Positions 29,535 through 38,969 of a stretch of DNA of 64,000 nucleotides are shown in pieces. Position 1 is the stretch's first letter; each line of letters begins with the position of its first letter. This stretch comes from Kocuria palustris. Lineage in GTDB: Bacteria; Actinomycetota; Actinomycetes; Actinomycetales; Micrococcaceae. Position numbers and translations under genes: made by a program. Location: the NCBI RefSeq assembly GCF_016907795.1, contig NZ_JAFBCR010000001.1, positions 1,116,001 through 1,180,000 on the forward strand, given 5' to 3'. The notes under the pieces were generated by a model. It saw only the letters and a list, made by a program, of their open reading frames with translations, searched no databases and had not been told where the DNA came from.

Positions 29535-32342
29535 TCACGAAGACGCGGAGGTCTTCTTCCGGGTGCCCGCGCGCTTGGTCGTGGAGGCCCCGGACGGCTT
29601 CTTGGCCCGGGAGCCCGACGACGATCGGGTGGTCTTCTTGGCGGCCGGGCCCTTGGCGCGCTTCTCCGAGAGCAGCTGGGAGGCCCGCTCGGCCGTCATC
29701 TGCTCCACGGACTCCGAGCGCGGGATGGTCACGTTGGTCTCGCCGTCGGTGATGTACTCGCCGAAGCGCCCGTCCTTGATGATCATGGGCTTGTCCGTGA
29801 TCGGATCCGTGCCCAGGTCCTTCAGCGGCGGCTTGGCGGCACCGCGCCCGCGCTGCTTCGGCAGGGCGTAGATCCGCTGTGCCTCCTCGAGGGTGATCTC
29901 GAAGATCTGCTCCTCGCTGGACAGCGACCGGGAGTCCGAGCCCTTCTTGAGGTACGGCCCGTAGCGCCCGTTCTGGGCGGTGATCATCTCGCCGTCCTTG
30001 TCGGCGCCGACCTCCCGCGGCAGCGAGAGCACCTTCAGGGCGTCGTCGAGGTCCACCTCCTGGATGTCCATGGAGGACAGCAGCGAGGCCGTGCGCGGCT
30101 TGGGTTTGTCGATCTTCTTGGGCTTGGGCTTGCCGTTCTTGTAGTACTCCGTGGGGATCGCATCGAGCTCCTCCTGCGTGGGCTCGGGGATCACCTCCGA
30201 GACGTACGGGCCGTAGCGGCCGTCCTTGACCACGATGGTGCGCCCGGTCTGCGGATCCTGCCCGAGCTCGCGGCCATCGGCGCGCCCGATCTCCATGAGC
30301 TCCTCGGCCTTCTCGGCGGTGAGCTCATCGGGGGCCAGGGTGTCCGGGACGTTGGCGCGCACGGGGTCCGTGACCTCGCCGGTCTCCGGATCGACCCCGC
30401 CGCCGGACTCCAGGTACGGGCCGTACTTGCCCACGCGCAGGTCGATCGTGTCCGTGACCTTCAGCGTGTTCAGCGCCCGGGCATCGATCTCGCCGAGGTC
30501 GTCGACGATGGCCTTGAGGCCGTCGTCGGGCTCGTCCTCGCGGCCGAAGTAGAACCGCTGCAGCCACTGCGTGCGGTCCTCCTCCCCGCGGGCGATGCGG
30601 TCCAGACCCTCCTCCATCTCGGCCGTGAAGTCGTAGTCGACGTAGTCGCTGAAGTGCTCCTCGAGCAGCCGCACCACGGAGAACGCGGTCCACGACGGGA
30701 TCAGGGAGGTGCCGCGGACCTTGACGTAGCCGCGGTCGGTGATCGTGGAGATGACGGCGGCGTAGGTCGACGGACGCCCGATGCCGAGCTCGTCCATGGC
30801 CGCCACGAGCGAGGCCTCCGTGTAGCGGGCCGGGGGCTTGGTGCTGTGGCCCTCGGCGGCGATCTCCTGGGAGGTGAGGGCGTCGCCCTCCTCCATCTGC
30901 GGCAGGCGGCGGTCCTTGCGGCCCTTCGCCTCACCGTCCTTGCCCTCGGTGGTGTCCGGGGCCTCGCGGTAGGCCGAGAGGTAGCCGTTGAACGTGATCA
31001 CGGTGCCGGAGGCGCTGAACTCCGCCTTGCGGCCGTCGGTGCTGGTCGCGGCCAGGCGCAGGGTCGCGGTGAAGCCCTTGGCATCGGCCATCTGCGAGGC
31101 GACGGTGCGCTGCCAGATCAGCTCGTAGAGCTTGAACTCGTCCGCCGACAGCGAGCCGCGGACCTGATCCGGGGTGCGGAAGGAGTCGCCGGCGGGGCGG
31201 ATGGCCTCGTGGGCCTCCTGCGCGTTCTTGGACTTGTTCGCGTAGCTGCGCGGGGCATCCGGCACGAAGTCCCCGCCCCACAGCTCCCGAGCCTGCTTGC
31301 GAGCAGCGCTCACGGCCTGCTGCGACAGCGCGACCGAGTCGGTTCGCATGTAGGTGATGTAGCCGTTCTCGTACAGGCGCTGAGCCACCTGCATGGTCGA
31401 GCGCGACGAGAAGTGCAGCTTGCGCGCGGCGTCCTGCTGCAGCGTGGAGGTCGTGAACGGGGCCTTGGGGCGCGAGAGGTAGGGCTTGGTCTCCTGCTGC
31501 GCGACCGTGAAGGCGGCCTCGGACAGGCCCTCGGCCAGCGAGCGTGCCTGCTGCTCGTCCAGGTGCGCGACGGCCTCCGGCTTGCGCAGCTGCCCGCGGT
31601 CGTCGAAGTCGCGGCCAGTGGCGACCTTGCGCCCGTCCACGCTGGACAGCCGCGCCTGGAAGGCGCTGCCGGCGTCGGGCCCGGAGACCGGGGCGAACTC
31701 GCCGGTCAGGTCCCAGTGATCGGCGGTCACGAACGCCATGCGCTCGCGCTCGCGCTGCACCACCATGCGGGTGGCCACGGACTGCACGCGCCCGGCCGAG
31801 AGCCCGGAGGAGACCTTGCGCCACAGCACTGGGGAGATCTCGTAGCCGTAGAGGCGGTCCAGGACGCGGCGGGTCTCCTGGGCGTCGACCAGGTCCTTGT
31901 CCAGCTCCCGCAGCTCGCCGAAGCCGCGCTCGATCGCCTCGCGGGTGATCTCGGGGAAGGTCACGCGGTAGACCGGGACCTTGGGCTTGAGCACCTCGAG
32001 CAGGTGCCACGCGATGGCCTCGCCCTCGCGATCGCCATCCGTGGCGAGGTAGAGGGCGTCGCTGTCCTTGAGCTTGCGCTTGAGCTCGGCGACCTTCTTC
32101 TTCTTGTCCGTGCTGACCAGGTAGTACGGGTCGAATCCGGACTCGACGTCCACGGCGAACTTGCCGTAGGGACCCTTCTTCATCTCGGCGGGCAGGTCCG
32201 AGGGCTGGGCCAGATCCCGGATGTGGCCCATGGAGGAATCGACCTCATAGGCGTCGCCCAGGTACCCCGCGATGGTCTTCACCTTCGAGGGGGACTCGAC
32301 GATGAGCAGGCTCCTGCCTGATCCCGGGTTCTTCTGGGCCAC
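29535..32342 (-). CDS. topA: DNA topoisomerase I
   Basis: A 935-residue type IA topoisomerase relaxing negative supercoils. The Toprim domain carries E16 and the acidic triad TDGDREGE (D102, D104, E106). The active-site tyrosine is Y331 in ITYMRTDS. The C-terminus lacks cysteine zinc fingers and instead has Topo_C repeats of the GRYGPY type (GKYGPYL, GRYGPYV, GRYGPYL, GRFGEYI) and a Lys/Arg/Ser-rich tail, the actinobacterial arrangement. The GTG at 32342 has AGGAG five bases upstream. A 961-codon open frame on the other strand is a shadow. Confidence 0.96.
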   Translation of the reverse strand: MAQKNPGSGRSLLIVESPSKVKTIAGYLGDAYEVDSSMGHIRDLAQPSDLPAEMKKGPYGKFAVDVESGFDPYYLVSTDKKKKVAELKRKLKDSDALYLATDGDREGEAIAWHLLEVLKPKVPVYRVTFPEITREAIERGFGELRELDKDLVDAQETRRVLDRLYGYEISPVLWRKVSSGLSAGRVQSVATRMVVQRERERMAFVTADHWDLTGEFAPVSGPDAGSAFQARLSSVDGRKVATGRDFDDRGQLRKPEAVAHLDEQQARSLAEGLSEAAFTVAQQETKPYLSRPKAPFTTSTLQQDAARKLHFSSRSTMQVAQRLYENGYITYMRTDSVALSQQAVSAARKQARELWGGDFVPDAPRSYANKSKNAQEAHEAIRPAGDSFRTPDQVRGSLSADEFKLYELIWQRTVASQMADAKGFTATLRLAATSTDGRKAEFSASGTVITFNGYLSAYREAPDTTEGKDGEAKGRKDRRLPQMEEGDALTSQEIAAEGHSTKPPARYTEASLVAAMDELGIGRPSTYAAVISTITDRGYVKVRGTSLIPSWTAFSVVRLLEEHFSDYVDYDFTAEMEEGLDRIARGEEDRTQWLQRFYFGREDEPDDGLKAIVDDLGEIDARALNTLKVTDTIDLRVGKYGPYLESGGGVDPETGEVTDPVRANVPDTLAPDELTAEKAEELMEIGRADGRELGQDPQTGRTIVVKDGRYGPYVSEVIPEPTQEELDAIPTEYYKNGKPKPKKIDKPKPRTASLLSSMDIQEVDLDDALKVLSLPREVGADKDGEMITAQNGRYGPYLKKGSDSRSLSSEEQIFEITLEEAQRIYALPKQRGRGAAKPPLKDLGTDPITDKPMIIKDGRFGEYITDGETNVTIPRSESVEQMTAERASQLLSEKRAKGPAAKKTTRSSSGSRAKKPSGASTTKRAGTRKKTSASS

Positions 32343-32446
32343 GGTCGCTCCTAGGGGATGGGGACACCCCGGCCATCCTCCGCGCCGGAAGCGCGGGAGC
32401 CGGGAGGCTGCGGTGGACGAGCGCTCGCCCGTCCGATCGCCCCCAC

Positions 32447-32452
32447 CATATA
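32447..32452 (-). promoter_or_regulatory. possible topA -10 box
   Basis: TATATG on the minus strand about 105 bases before the topA GTG stands out in a very GC-rich gap. No convincing -35 is seen. Confidence 0.3.
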
Positions 32453-32545
32453 GCCGCCGCCGGACAGCCCCCGACACACGGGGTCGCGCCCGACCCTCCG
32501 GGCCGGCGCCGTCCGCGGATCCGGCCGCTCCCTCAGCAGACGACA

Positions 32546-32574
32546 ACGGCCCGAGGGGGATCCCCTCGGGCCGT
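32546..32574 (-). terminator. terminator after the PPOX-fold gene
   Basis: A perfect 13-bp stem (32546-32558 with 32562-32574) with a three-base loop, 27 bases past the stop of the upstream gene. Confidence 0.75.
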
Positions 32575-32600
32575 GCAGGTGGAGCAGAGGCGCTGCGGCG

Positions 32601-33041
32601 TCAGTCCTGGTCGTCGTCCTCGGAGTCGTCCGCGGGTCCGACAGGGAAGGAGCGGCCGTGGATCTGATCGGGCTCGATCACCACGAAGACCGGCTTGAAG
32701 CTGCGCACCCAGGTGCGCAGTCCCAGCGACTCGGCGAGCTCGCGCTCCTGCGCGTCGTCCACGCGGCGAGCCCGGCCCTGCAACACGACCGAGGAGACGC
32801 GCAGCCTGTCCTCGTCCCGGTGATCGGCCTCGAAGGCGACCTGGTCGTTGACGGTCAGAGCGGCGAGCTTTGAGCCCGGAGCCGTGCGGAACCACAGCTT
32901 CTTGCCGTGGACCACGAAGTTGACGGGAAAGATGTCGACGAAGCCGCCGGCCTGCACGGCCAGGCGTCCGAAGGGCTCGTCGTCGAGCAGCTGCCACATC
33001 TCGTCACGGGTCAGGTCGCGGTACGGGTTCTCTGCAGTCAT
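32601..33041 (-). CDS. PPOX-class (pyridoxamine 5'-phosphate oxidase-like) flavin-binding protein
   Basis: A 146-residue split-barrel protein. The pattern MWQLLDDEPFGRLAV, DIFPVNFVV, LWFRTAPGSKLAAL, QVAFEAD is that of the actinobacterial FMN/F420-binding PPOX-like family. Its reaction is unknown. The end is acidic (DDSEDDDQD). It is a paralogue of the protein encoded at 35875-36327 with the same motif order. The ATG at 33041 has GGGAGG nine bases upstream; an ATG three codons earlier abuts the GGAGG and is less likely. Confidence 0.85.
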   Translation of the reverse strand: MTAENPYRDLTRDEMWQLLDDEPFGRLAVQAGGFVDIFPVNFVVHGKKLWFRTAPGSKLAALTVNDQVAFEADHRDEDRLRVSSVVLQGRARRVDDAQERELAESLGLRTWVRSFKPVFVVIEPDQIHGRSFPVGPADDSEDDDQD

Positions 33042-33085
33042 GCCTGCCATCCTCCCACCTCGGAAGCCGAGGCGGTAGGCGCAGA

Positions 33086-34807
33086 TCAGGCCCTGCCGGC
33101 CCCGGCGCGGTCCTCGGCGGCGGCATCCTCGGCAGCCGGCTCCAGGAAGCCGTCGACCAGCAGGCTGCGGGTCTGCGCCAGCAGATCCAGCGCCTCCTGC
33201 GAACGCTGCCCGGCGGGAGCCTCCCACCCCAGCAGCATGCCCAGGGCCTCGACGATCTGCCTGACGCTGAGCTCGCCGTCGCAGGCGCCCATCAGTCCGG
33301 CGGCTGCCGAGGTCAGGACCGCCGTGCGCTGCAGGCCGGCGCCCTGCCGGACGAGGATGACGGCCGGGTCCTCGGCTCCCGGGCGCCCGTGGCGCTCCTC
33401 GGTGACGTGCTCGGGCACCTCCAGGTGCAGCTCCTCCCAGGCCGGGCCCAGGCGCTCCAGCTCGAGCTCCCTCCGCACGGCCTCTGCAAGCACGCCGCCG
33501 ACCGGCTGCTGAGCCGGGTGGCCGATGTGCTCGAGCCTGCGGCGGACGGGGCTCGTGCGCCCGGCTGCGGGGCGATCCAAGCGCACCCACCCGAAGCCGA
33601 CGCCGGCGACCCCGCGGGCCTCGAAGTCGTCCAGGTACGCCGCGTAGGCCTTCTCCCACCGCTGCTGCTCGAGGTGCTCGGAGGCATCGCGCAGCCAGGT
33701 CTCGGCGTAGGCCTGCGGGGACTCGATCTCGCGCTGGATGACCCAGGCGTCCAGCTGCGCAGGGATCCAGCCCTCCACACGCCGCGACCAGGCGCGCTCC
33801 AAGCTGCCTCCGCCGCGCTCGACGTCCTCGGCCCGGATCTCCCAGTTGCCCAGCAGGTGCGCGCTGCCACCCGGGGCGAGCACGGATCCCAGATCGCCGA
33901 GCAGCTCGGCCACGAGGGCGTCGCCCTCCCTGCCGCCGTCGCGGTAGGTGTAGCGGGAGGACGCGTCCTCGCCGGGCGTGCGCGGGGTGATCACGAACGG
34001 CGGGTTGGACACGACCAGGTCGAAGGACTCGCCCGCGACAGGCTCGAGCAGCGAGCCCTGCCGCAGCTCGATGCGCCGTTCGAGGTCCCAGGGGTCCAGG
34101 CGCAGGGCCTGGGCGTTGAGCACCAGGTTGAACCGGGCGAAGGCCAGGGCGCGCTCGGACAGGTCGGTGGCGACCACGCGATCGACCCGGCGCAGCAGGT
34201 GGAAGCTCTGCACGCCGCAGCCGGTGCCCAGATCGAGCGCGACGGCCGCCGGGCGCGGGTCCGTGATCTGCACGAGGGTCTGCGAGGCGCCTCCGACGCC
34301 CAGCACATGGTCACGGCGCAGCGGCGCGCCCGGGCGCTGGAACGCGCTGTGGTCGGAGGCGATCCACAGGTGGAAGCCGTCGTCCGCCTGGTGGACATCC
34401 AGGTCCACCAGGCTGCGGACCTGCCCGTGCGCGGCCTCCACCAGCCGGAGGTGCTCGAGGTCCTGAACGCGGATGCCCGGCAGGGCCGCCTCGAGATCAC
34501 CGGAGCCGACGGGGCGTGCCAGCAGCAGCAGCTCGACGAGCACGGCCAGACGACGATCGGCCGACGGCGCCGTCTCCGCCGCGGCCTCGAGGCGGCGGAG
34601 GACTCGAAGCGCGGGGACCGCCTGATCGCGGGCCAGGGCATCTGCGGCCTCCGTCCCCAGCAGCTCGGCGATCCGCTCGGCGCGGAAGCCAGCGTCCTCG
34701 AGAGCCAGCCCCAGGCGGGCCAGCAGCGCGGGGTCATCCGAGCGGGGCGCCTCCGGGACATCCGCGAAGTCGGGGGTGCGGGCGGTCTCGTGCGCTCCCG
34801 TGCTCAT
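33086..34807 (-). CDS. class I SAM-dependent methyltransferase with N- and C-terminal extensions (DUF7059/DUF7782 type)
   Basis: A 573-residue protein. The central domain has motif I LDLGTGCG (residues 191-198) and the N6-adenine/N5-glutamine type motif NPPF (268-271), as in PrmC/HemK and RsmC-like enzymes. The first 180 residues form an actinobacterial helical domain, and the last 200 residues another conserved region ending in a helix rich in Ala/Glu. The substrate could be RNA or a protein glutamine; sequence alone cannot tell. Its ATG overlaps the trhO stop by four bases, so they form an operon. Confidence 0.83.
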   Translation of the reverse strand: MSTGAHETARTPDFADVPEAPRSDDPALLARLGLALEDAGFRAERIAELLGTEAADALARDQAVPALRVLRRLEAAAETAPSADRRLAVLVELLLLARPVGSGDLEAALPGIRVQDLEHLRLVEAAHGQVRSLVDLDVHQADDGFHLWIASDHSAFQRPGAPLRRDHVLGVGGASQTLVQITDPRPAAVALDLGTGCGVQSFHLLRRVDRVVATDLSERALAFARFNLVLNAQALRLDPWDLERRIELRQGSLLEPVAGESFDLVVSNPPFVITPRTPGEDASSRYTYRDGGREGDALVAELLGDLGSVLAPGGSAHLLGNWEIRAEDVERGGGSLERAWSRRVEGWIPAQLDAWVIQREIESPQAYAETWLRDASEHLEQQRWEKAYAAYLDDFEARGVAGVGFGWVRLDRPAAGRTSPVRRRLEHIGHPAQQPVGGVLAEAVRRELELERLGPAWEELHLEVPEHVTEERHGRPGAEDPAVILVRQGAGLQRTAVLTSAAAGLMGACDGELSVRQIVEALGMLLGWEAPAGQRSQEALDLLAQTRSLLVDGFLEPAAEDAAAEDRAGAGRA

Positions 34808-35820
34808 GCGCCCTCCTGGGTGCTGGTCGACGGATCGGTCGGGCGGGCGTCCCCGGTCTCGGGGGCCGCAGCCGGTGTGGAGGAGCTCTGCCCGGAGTCG
34901 GCCTCGGGCGGCAGAGGGGCGCCGGTGCGGGCATCCCGGCAGCCATCGGGGCAGCGCAGGCCCGGGCCGTCGCGGTGAGCGGCCCGGTGGTCCTCGCACA
35001 TCAGCAGGCGACGGTGGCAGCGGGATCGGGCGCAGTTCTCGAAGCGCCGGGCGTCGGCGCCGCAGAGGTCGCACTGCCCGATCACGGCGGCGTCCTCGGA
35101 GAACTCGAGGGCCCCGCGGTCGTCGAACACGGCCAGGGAGCCCTGCCACAGCCCGGCATCGCCGCGGGCCTCGCCGTAGCGCACGATGCCGCCGTCGAGC
35201 TGGTAGACCTCGCGGAAGCCGCGGCGGCGCATCATGGCCGAGAGGAACTCGCAGCGGATCCCGCCGGTGCAGTAGGTGACCACGGGACGGTCCTTCAGGT
35301 GGTCGTAGGCCCCGGAGTCGAGCTCGGCGGCGAAGTCGCGACTGGTCTCCGCGTCCGGGACCACGGCTCCCTGGAAGCGCCCGATCCGGGCCTCCCAGGC
35401 GTTCCGGCCGTCGAAGAGCACCAGGTCCTCGCGCTGAGCGGCCATGTCATCGAGCTGCTGCGGGCTCACGCGCACGCCGCCGTCGACCACGCCCTGCTCG
35501 TCCACGGCGACCTCGTCGGGGGCGCCGAAGCCCACGAGCTCTCGGCGCACCTTCACCGACAGCCGCGGGAAGTCCGCGGCCGAGCCGTCCGACCACTTGA
35601 GCTCGAGGTCGCGGAAGCCGGGATGGCGCCGGGTGGCCTTGGCGTACTGCTTGAGAGCGCCGACCTCCCCGCCGACCGTGCCGTTGAGACCCTGCGGGGA
35701 GACGATGATGCGCCCGCGCAGGCCCCATCGCTCGCACAGGGCCTCCTGCCACAGCGCGATCGCCTGCGGATCCGGCAGGGCGACGATCCGGTAGTGGAGC
35801 AGGATGCGTTCGACAGTCAC
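34804..35820 (-). CDS. trhO: tRNA uridine(34) hydroxylase TrhO (rhodanese-fold, UPF0176)
   Basis: A 338-residue YceA/TrhO protein. Family members use O2 to hydroxylate uridine 34 of tRNAs. After an N-terminal ferredoxin-like domain ([14 protein letters not shown]), the rhodanese domain carries the active loop [10 protein letters not shown] with C184. A cysteine-rich segment follows (CDLCG, C-x8-C region, CPDGC), then a Ser/Thr/Pro-rich tail. The start is GTG at 35820, six bases after a TAGCCT -10 box. Coupled to the downstream methyltransferase, suggesting both may act on translation components. Confidence 0.92.
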   Translation of the reverse strand: MTVERILLHYRIVALPDPQAIALWQEALCERWGLRGRIIVSPQGLNGTVGGEVGALKQYAKATRRHPGFRDLELKWSDGSAADFPRLSVKVRRELVGFGAPDEVAVDEQGVVDGGVRVSPQQLDDMAAQREDLVLFDGRNAWEARIGRFQGAVVPDAETSRDFAAELDSGAYDHLKDRPVVTYCTGGIRCEFLSAMMRRRGFREVYQLDGGIVRYGEARGDAGLWQGSLAVFDDRGALEFSEDAAVIGQCDLCGADARRFENCARSRCHRRLLMCEDHRAAHRDGPGLRCPDGCRDARTGAPLPPEADSGQSSSTPAAAPETGDARPTDPSTSTQEGA

Positions 35821-35826
35821 CGCACC

Positions 35827-35832
35827 AGGCTA
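35827..35832 (-). promoter_or_regulatory. -10 box for trhO (leaderless)
   Basis: TAGCCT on the minus strand, six bases before the GTG at 35820. Confidence 0.45.
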
Positions 35833-35874
35833 GCCGGGCAGCCGACCGGTGGCCGCCGACGGGCGACGGGCGGC

Positions 35875-36327
35875 TCAGCCCTGCAGGCTGAAGCGCCGGC
35901 CCGTGACCTTGTACGGCGCGATCTCCACGACCTCGAGCTTCTCCGTGTCCAGCCATGGGCGCAGCCCGAGGCGCTCGAAGCGCTCGAGCTCCTGGGGATC
36001 GGTGAGGGTGCGGGCATGTCCGCGCACGATCACGGACCATGCCCGTCCGCCGGTCACATGATCGACCTCGAAGGCGACCTGCGAGTACAGGCTCAGGCGC
36101 AGCAGCTTGGAGCCGCGGGCCGAGCGGAAGTAGAGCTTGCCCTCATCAGCGATGAAGTTCACCGGGGTGATCTCGATCTCATCGCCGTCGCGGGTGCCCA
36201 GACGGCCGAAGCGGCTCTGACCCAGCAGCTGCCAGCACTGCTGCTCGCTCAGCGGCTCGGCCGGGGCCTGTGCCGGCTGCTCATCCTGCTCGGGCAGGGG
36301 GTCGGGGTGGAGGATGTCCTTGTCCAT
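35875..36327 (-). CDS. PPOX-class flavin-binding protein, paralogue of the 32601-33041 gene
   Basis: A 150-residue split-barrel protein with the motif order CWQLLGQSRFGRLGT, EITPVNFIA, LYFRSARGSKLLRL, QVAFEVDHV, GRRFSL. It shares this layout with the PPOX-fold gene 3 kb downstream but has an extra Pro/Glu-rich N-terminus of about 25 residues and lacks the acidic tail. Reaction unknown. The ATG at 36327 is chosen by homology to its paralogue; the ribosome binding site is weak and an upstream start cannot be excluded. Divergent from the helicase gene. Confidence 0.78.
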   Translation of the reverse strand: MDKDILHPDPLPEQDEQPAQAPAEPLSEQQCWQLLGQSRFGRLGTRDGDEIEITPVNFIADEGKLYFRSARGSKLLRLSLYSQVAFEVDHVTGGRAWSVIVRGHARTLTDPQELERFERLGLRPWLDTEKLEVVEIAPYKVTGRRFSLQG

Positions 36328-36485
36328 GTCCCCATGGTGGTCCTCGGTCCCCGGCTGCGGCGAGGACTTGCCCGGGGTTTCTGCCGCGGGTCCCGCTGAG
36401 CCCGTCGTCGTCCCCACGAGCGCGCGGCGTGCGCGCACCGGACCGGTGCGCTGACGCCGGCCTGCCGCGGTGGGACAATGCGCGG

Positions 36486-38867
36486 ATGCACGAGCCCCAT
36501 CCCCTGCTCCCGCTGCTCGGTCGCGGCGCCGACCCCGAGCAGGTGCGCCATGTCCGCGAGCTGCCGGGACGCGAGGCCGAGACCGCTGCGTGGCCGGAGA
36601 CGATCCACCCCGATGTGGTGGCGGCCTACGGCGCCATGGGCATCGACAAGCCCTACGCCCATCAGGCCCGGGCCATCCGCGCGGCCGGCGAGAGCCACGT
36701 CATCGTGGCCACCGGAACGGCCTCCGGCAAATCGCTGGCCTATCAGGCGCCCGTGCTCTCCGATCTGCACCGCGGGCGGCTGGCCGCGCGCAGGGCACCG
36801 GGCAGGCTCCAGCACCCCGACGAGGCCACCGCGCTCTACCTCTCCCCCACCAAGGCCCTGGCCGCCGATCAGCTCAGCGCTCTCGAGGGGCTCATCCGCC
36901 GCGGCGGCGGGCCCGACGGCGCCGGCCTGGACGTGCGCGCGAGAACCTACGACGGCGACACCCCCGTCTCCGAGCGGCGCTGGATCCGCGATCACGCCGA
37001 TGCCGTGCTGTGCAATCCGGACATGCTCCATGCAGGCGTGCTGCCCAACCACCAGCAGTGGTCGCGATTCCTGCGCCGGCTGCGCTGGGTGATCGTCGAC
37101 GAGGCCCACGTCTACCGCGGCGTGTTCGGCTCCCACGTGGCCGTGGTGCTGCGCCGGCTTCAGCGGGTCGCCGCGCTCTACGGCGCCGCTCCCGTGTTCA
37201 TCGGCGCCTCGGCCACCTCGGCGCGACCGCAGGACTCGTTCGCCCGGCTGATCGGGGCTCCGAGCGAGGAGGTCACCGCGATCCGCGAGGACACTTCACC
37301 CCATGGACCGGTCACGGTCGTGCTGTGGGAGCCCGAGCAGTCCGGGGCCGAGGGCGAGAACGGCGCACCCGTGCGGCGCAGCGCCGTGGTCGAGGCCGCC
37401 GAGATGCTCACCGACCTGGTGCTGCGCCAAGTCCGCACCCTGGCATTCGTGGGCTCGCGCCGCGGCTCGGAGACGATCGCGCAGATCGCCCACCGCCAGC
37501 TCGAGGAGGTCGAGCCCGGCCTGGCCCACCGCGTGGCCGCCTACCGCTCCGGCTACCTCCCCGAGGAGCGCCGCGAGATCGAGCAGCAGCTGCGCGACGG
37601 ACGGCTGCTCGGGCTGTCCTCGACGTCCGCGCTCGAGCTCGGCATCGACATCGCCGGGCTCGACGCCGTGCTGGTGGCCGGATGGCCCGGCACGCGCAGC
37701 TCGTTCTTCCAGCAGATCGGCCGCGCCGGCCGCGCCGGGCAGGACGCGCTGGCGGCGTTCATCGCCCGCGAGGACCCTCTGGACACCTATCTGGTCAACC
37801 ATCACGAGGCGCTGTTCGACGATCCCCTCGAGGCCACGGTCTTCGACCCCGGCAACCCCTACGTGCTGGCTCCGCACCTGTGCGCCGCCGCCGCCGAGAC
37901 GCCGCTGCGGCCCCAGGAGCTCGAGCTCTTCGGCCCCGGCGCCCCCGTGATCGTGGCGGCTCTCGAACAGGCCGGGCGCCTGCGTCGTCGTCCCACCGGC
38001 TGGTTCTGGACCCATGCAGAGGACCCGGCGGGCATGGTCTCGATCCGCGGCGACGGCGGCGGGCCCCTGCAGATCATCGAGACGGACACCGGCCAGCTGC
38101 TCGGCTCGATCGGCACGTCCCAGGCCCATCAGCAGACCCATCCCGGGGCCGTGTACGTCCACCAGGGCAGGTCGTACCTGGTCGATGGCCTGGATCTGGA
38201 GCATCACCTGGTCTCGGTGACCCGCGCCCAGCCCGACTTCTGGACCTCGGCTCGCGAGGTCACCACCGTGTCCGTGATCGAGGAGGAGCGCAGCCAGCAG
38301 TGGGGCCCGGTGACCGTGCGCTTCGGGCAGGTGCAGGTGACCTCGCAGGTCGTGTCCTTTCAGCGCAAGGCCGTGCCCGGCAACGAGGTGCTCGGCGAGG
38401 AGCCGCTCGACCTGCCTCCCACCGACCTGCGCACACGCGGGGTCTGGTTCACCGCGCCGGGATCGGAGCTGGCGGCCGCCGGCATCGAGGAGCCGGATCT
38501 GCCGGGAGCGCTGCACGCCGCCGAACACGCGATGATCGGGCTCCTGCCGCTGCTGGCCACCTGCGACCGGTGGGACGTCGGCGGGCTGTCCACCGCGCTG
38601 CACGCCGACACCGAGCTGCCCACGATCTTCGTGCACGACGGCCACCCCGGCGGCGCGGGATTCGCCGAGCGCGGCTACGACGTCGCCCGGCGGTGGCTGC
38701 AGGCCACCCGGGACGCCATCACGGCTTGCGGGTGCGAGGCCGGGTGCCCGTCGTGCGTCCAGTCGCCCAAGTGCGGCAACCGGAATCAGCCGCTGGACAA
38801 GCAGGCGGCGGTGCGGCTGCTCGACGCCCTGCTCAAGGCCGCGCCGGTGGCCGATCCGCAGGACTGA
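36486..38867 (+). CDS. DEAD/DEAH-box helicase, MrfA/DUF1998 type
   Basis: A 793-residue superfamily 2 helicase. Walker A is ATGTASGKS (residues 75-83), motif II DEAH (205-208), motif III SATSA, and motif VI QQIGRAGRAGQ. The C-terminus has the DUF1998 zinc-binding cysteine cluster CGCEAGCPSCVQSPKCGN, the hallmark of Bacillus MrfA (YprA), a 3'-5' DNA helicase for mitomycin C damage repair. Mycobacteria carry the orthologue next to topA. A GACAAT box six bases before the ATG may be a leaderless promoter. Confidence 0.9.
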   Translation: MHEPHPLLPLLGRGADPEQVRHVRELPGREAETAAWPETIHPDVVAAYGAMGIDKPYAHQARAIRAAGESHVIVATGTASGKSLAYQAPVLSDLHRGRLAARRAPGRLQHPDEATALYLSPTKALAADQLSALEGLIRRGGGPDGAGLDVRARTYDGDTPVSERRWIRDHADAVLCNPDMLHAGVLPNHQQWSRFLRRLRWVIVDEAHVYRGVFGSHVAVVLRRLQRVAALYGAAPVFIGASATSARPQDSFARLIGAPSEEVTAIREDTSPHGPVTVVLWEPEQSGAEGENGAPVRRSAVVEAAEMLTDLVLRQVRTLAFVGSRRGSETIAQIAHRQLEEVEPGLAHRVAAYRSGYLPEERREIEQQLRDGRLLGLSSTSALELGIDIAGLDAVLVAGWPGTRSSFFQQIGRAGRAGQDALAAFIAREDPLDTYLVNHHEALFDDPLEATVFDPGNPYVLAPHLCAAAAETPLRPQELELFGPGAPVIVAALEQAGRLRRRPTGWFWTHAEDPAGMVSIRGDGGGPLQIIETDTGQLLGSIGTSQAHQQTHPGAVYVHQGRSYLVDGLDLEHHLVSVTRAQPDFWTSAREVTTVSVIEEERSQQWGPVTVRFGQVQVTSQVVSFQRKAVPGNEVLGEEPLDLPPTDLRTRGVWFTAPGSELAAAGIEEPDLPGALHAAEHAMIGLLPLLATCDRWDVGGLSTALHADTELPTIFVHDGHPGGAGFAERGYDVARRWLQATRDAITACGCEAGCPSCVQSPKCGNRNQPLDKQAAVRLLDALLKAAPVADPQD

Positions 38868-38969
38868 TCCGGCGCTGCGCCCCGCGATCCCTGCGAGCGC
38901 GAGACCTGGCCCCGCTGCCGGTGCCAGACTGGGGGCCCGAATCGATTCTGGAAGAGGAGCGGATGCGCC

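Noticed and set aside
29436-32321. A 961-codon open frame opposite topA
   Set aside because: Shadow of topA; the translation is repetitive Leu/Val/Gly/Asp-rich sequence without domain features.
36474-36479. GACAAT before the MrfA-like helicase as another leaderless -10 box
   Set aside because: Spacing fits, but it matches only four of six positions of TATAAT and lacks the TANNNT form, so I did not list it as a feature.
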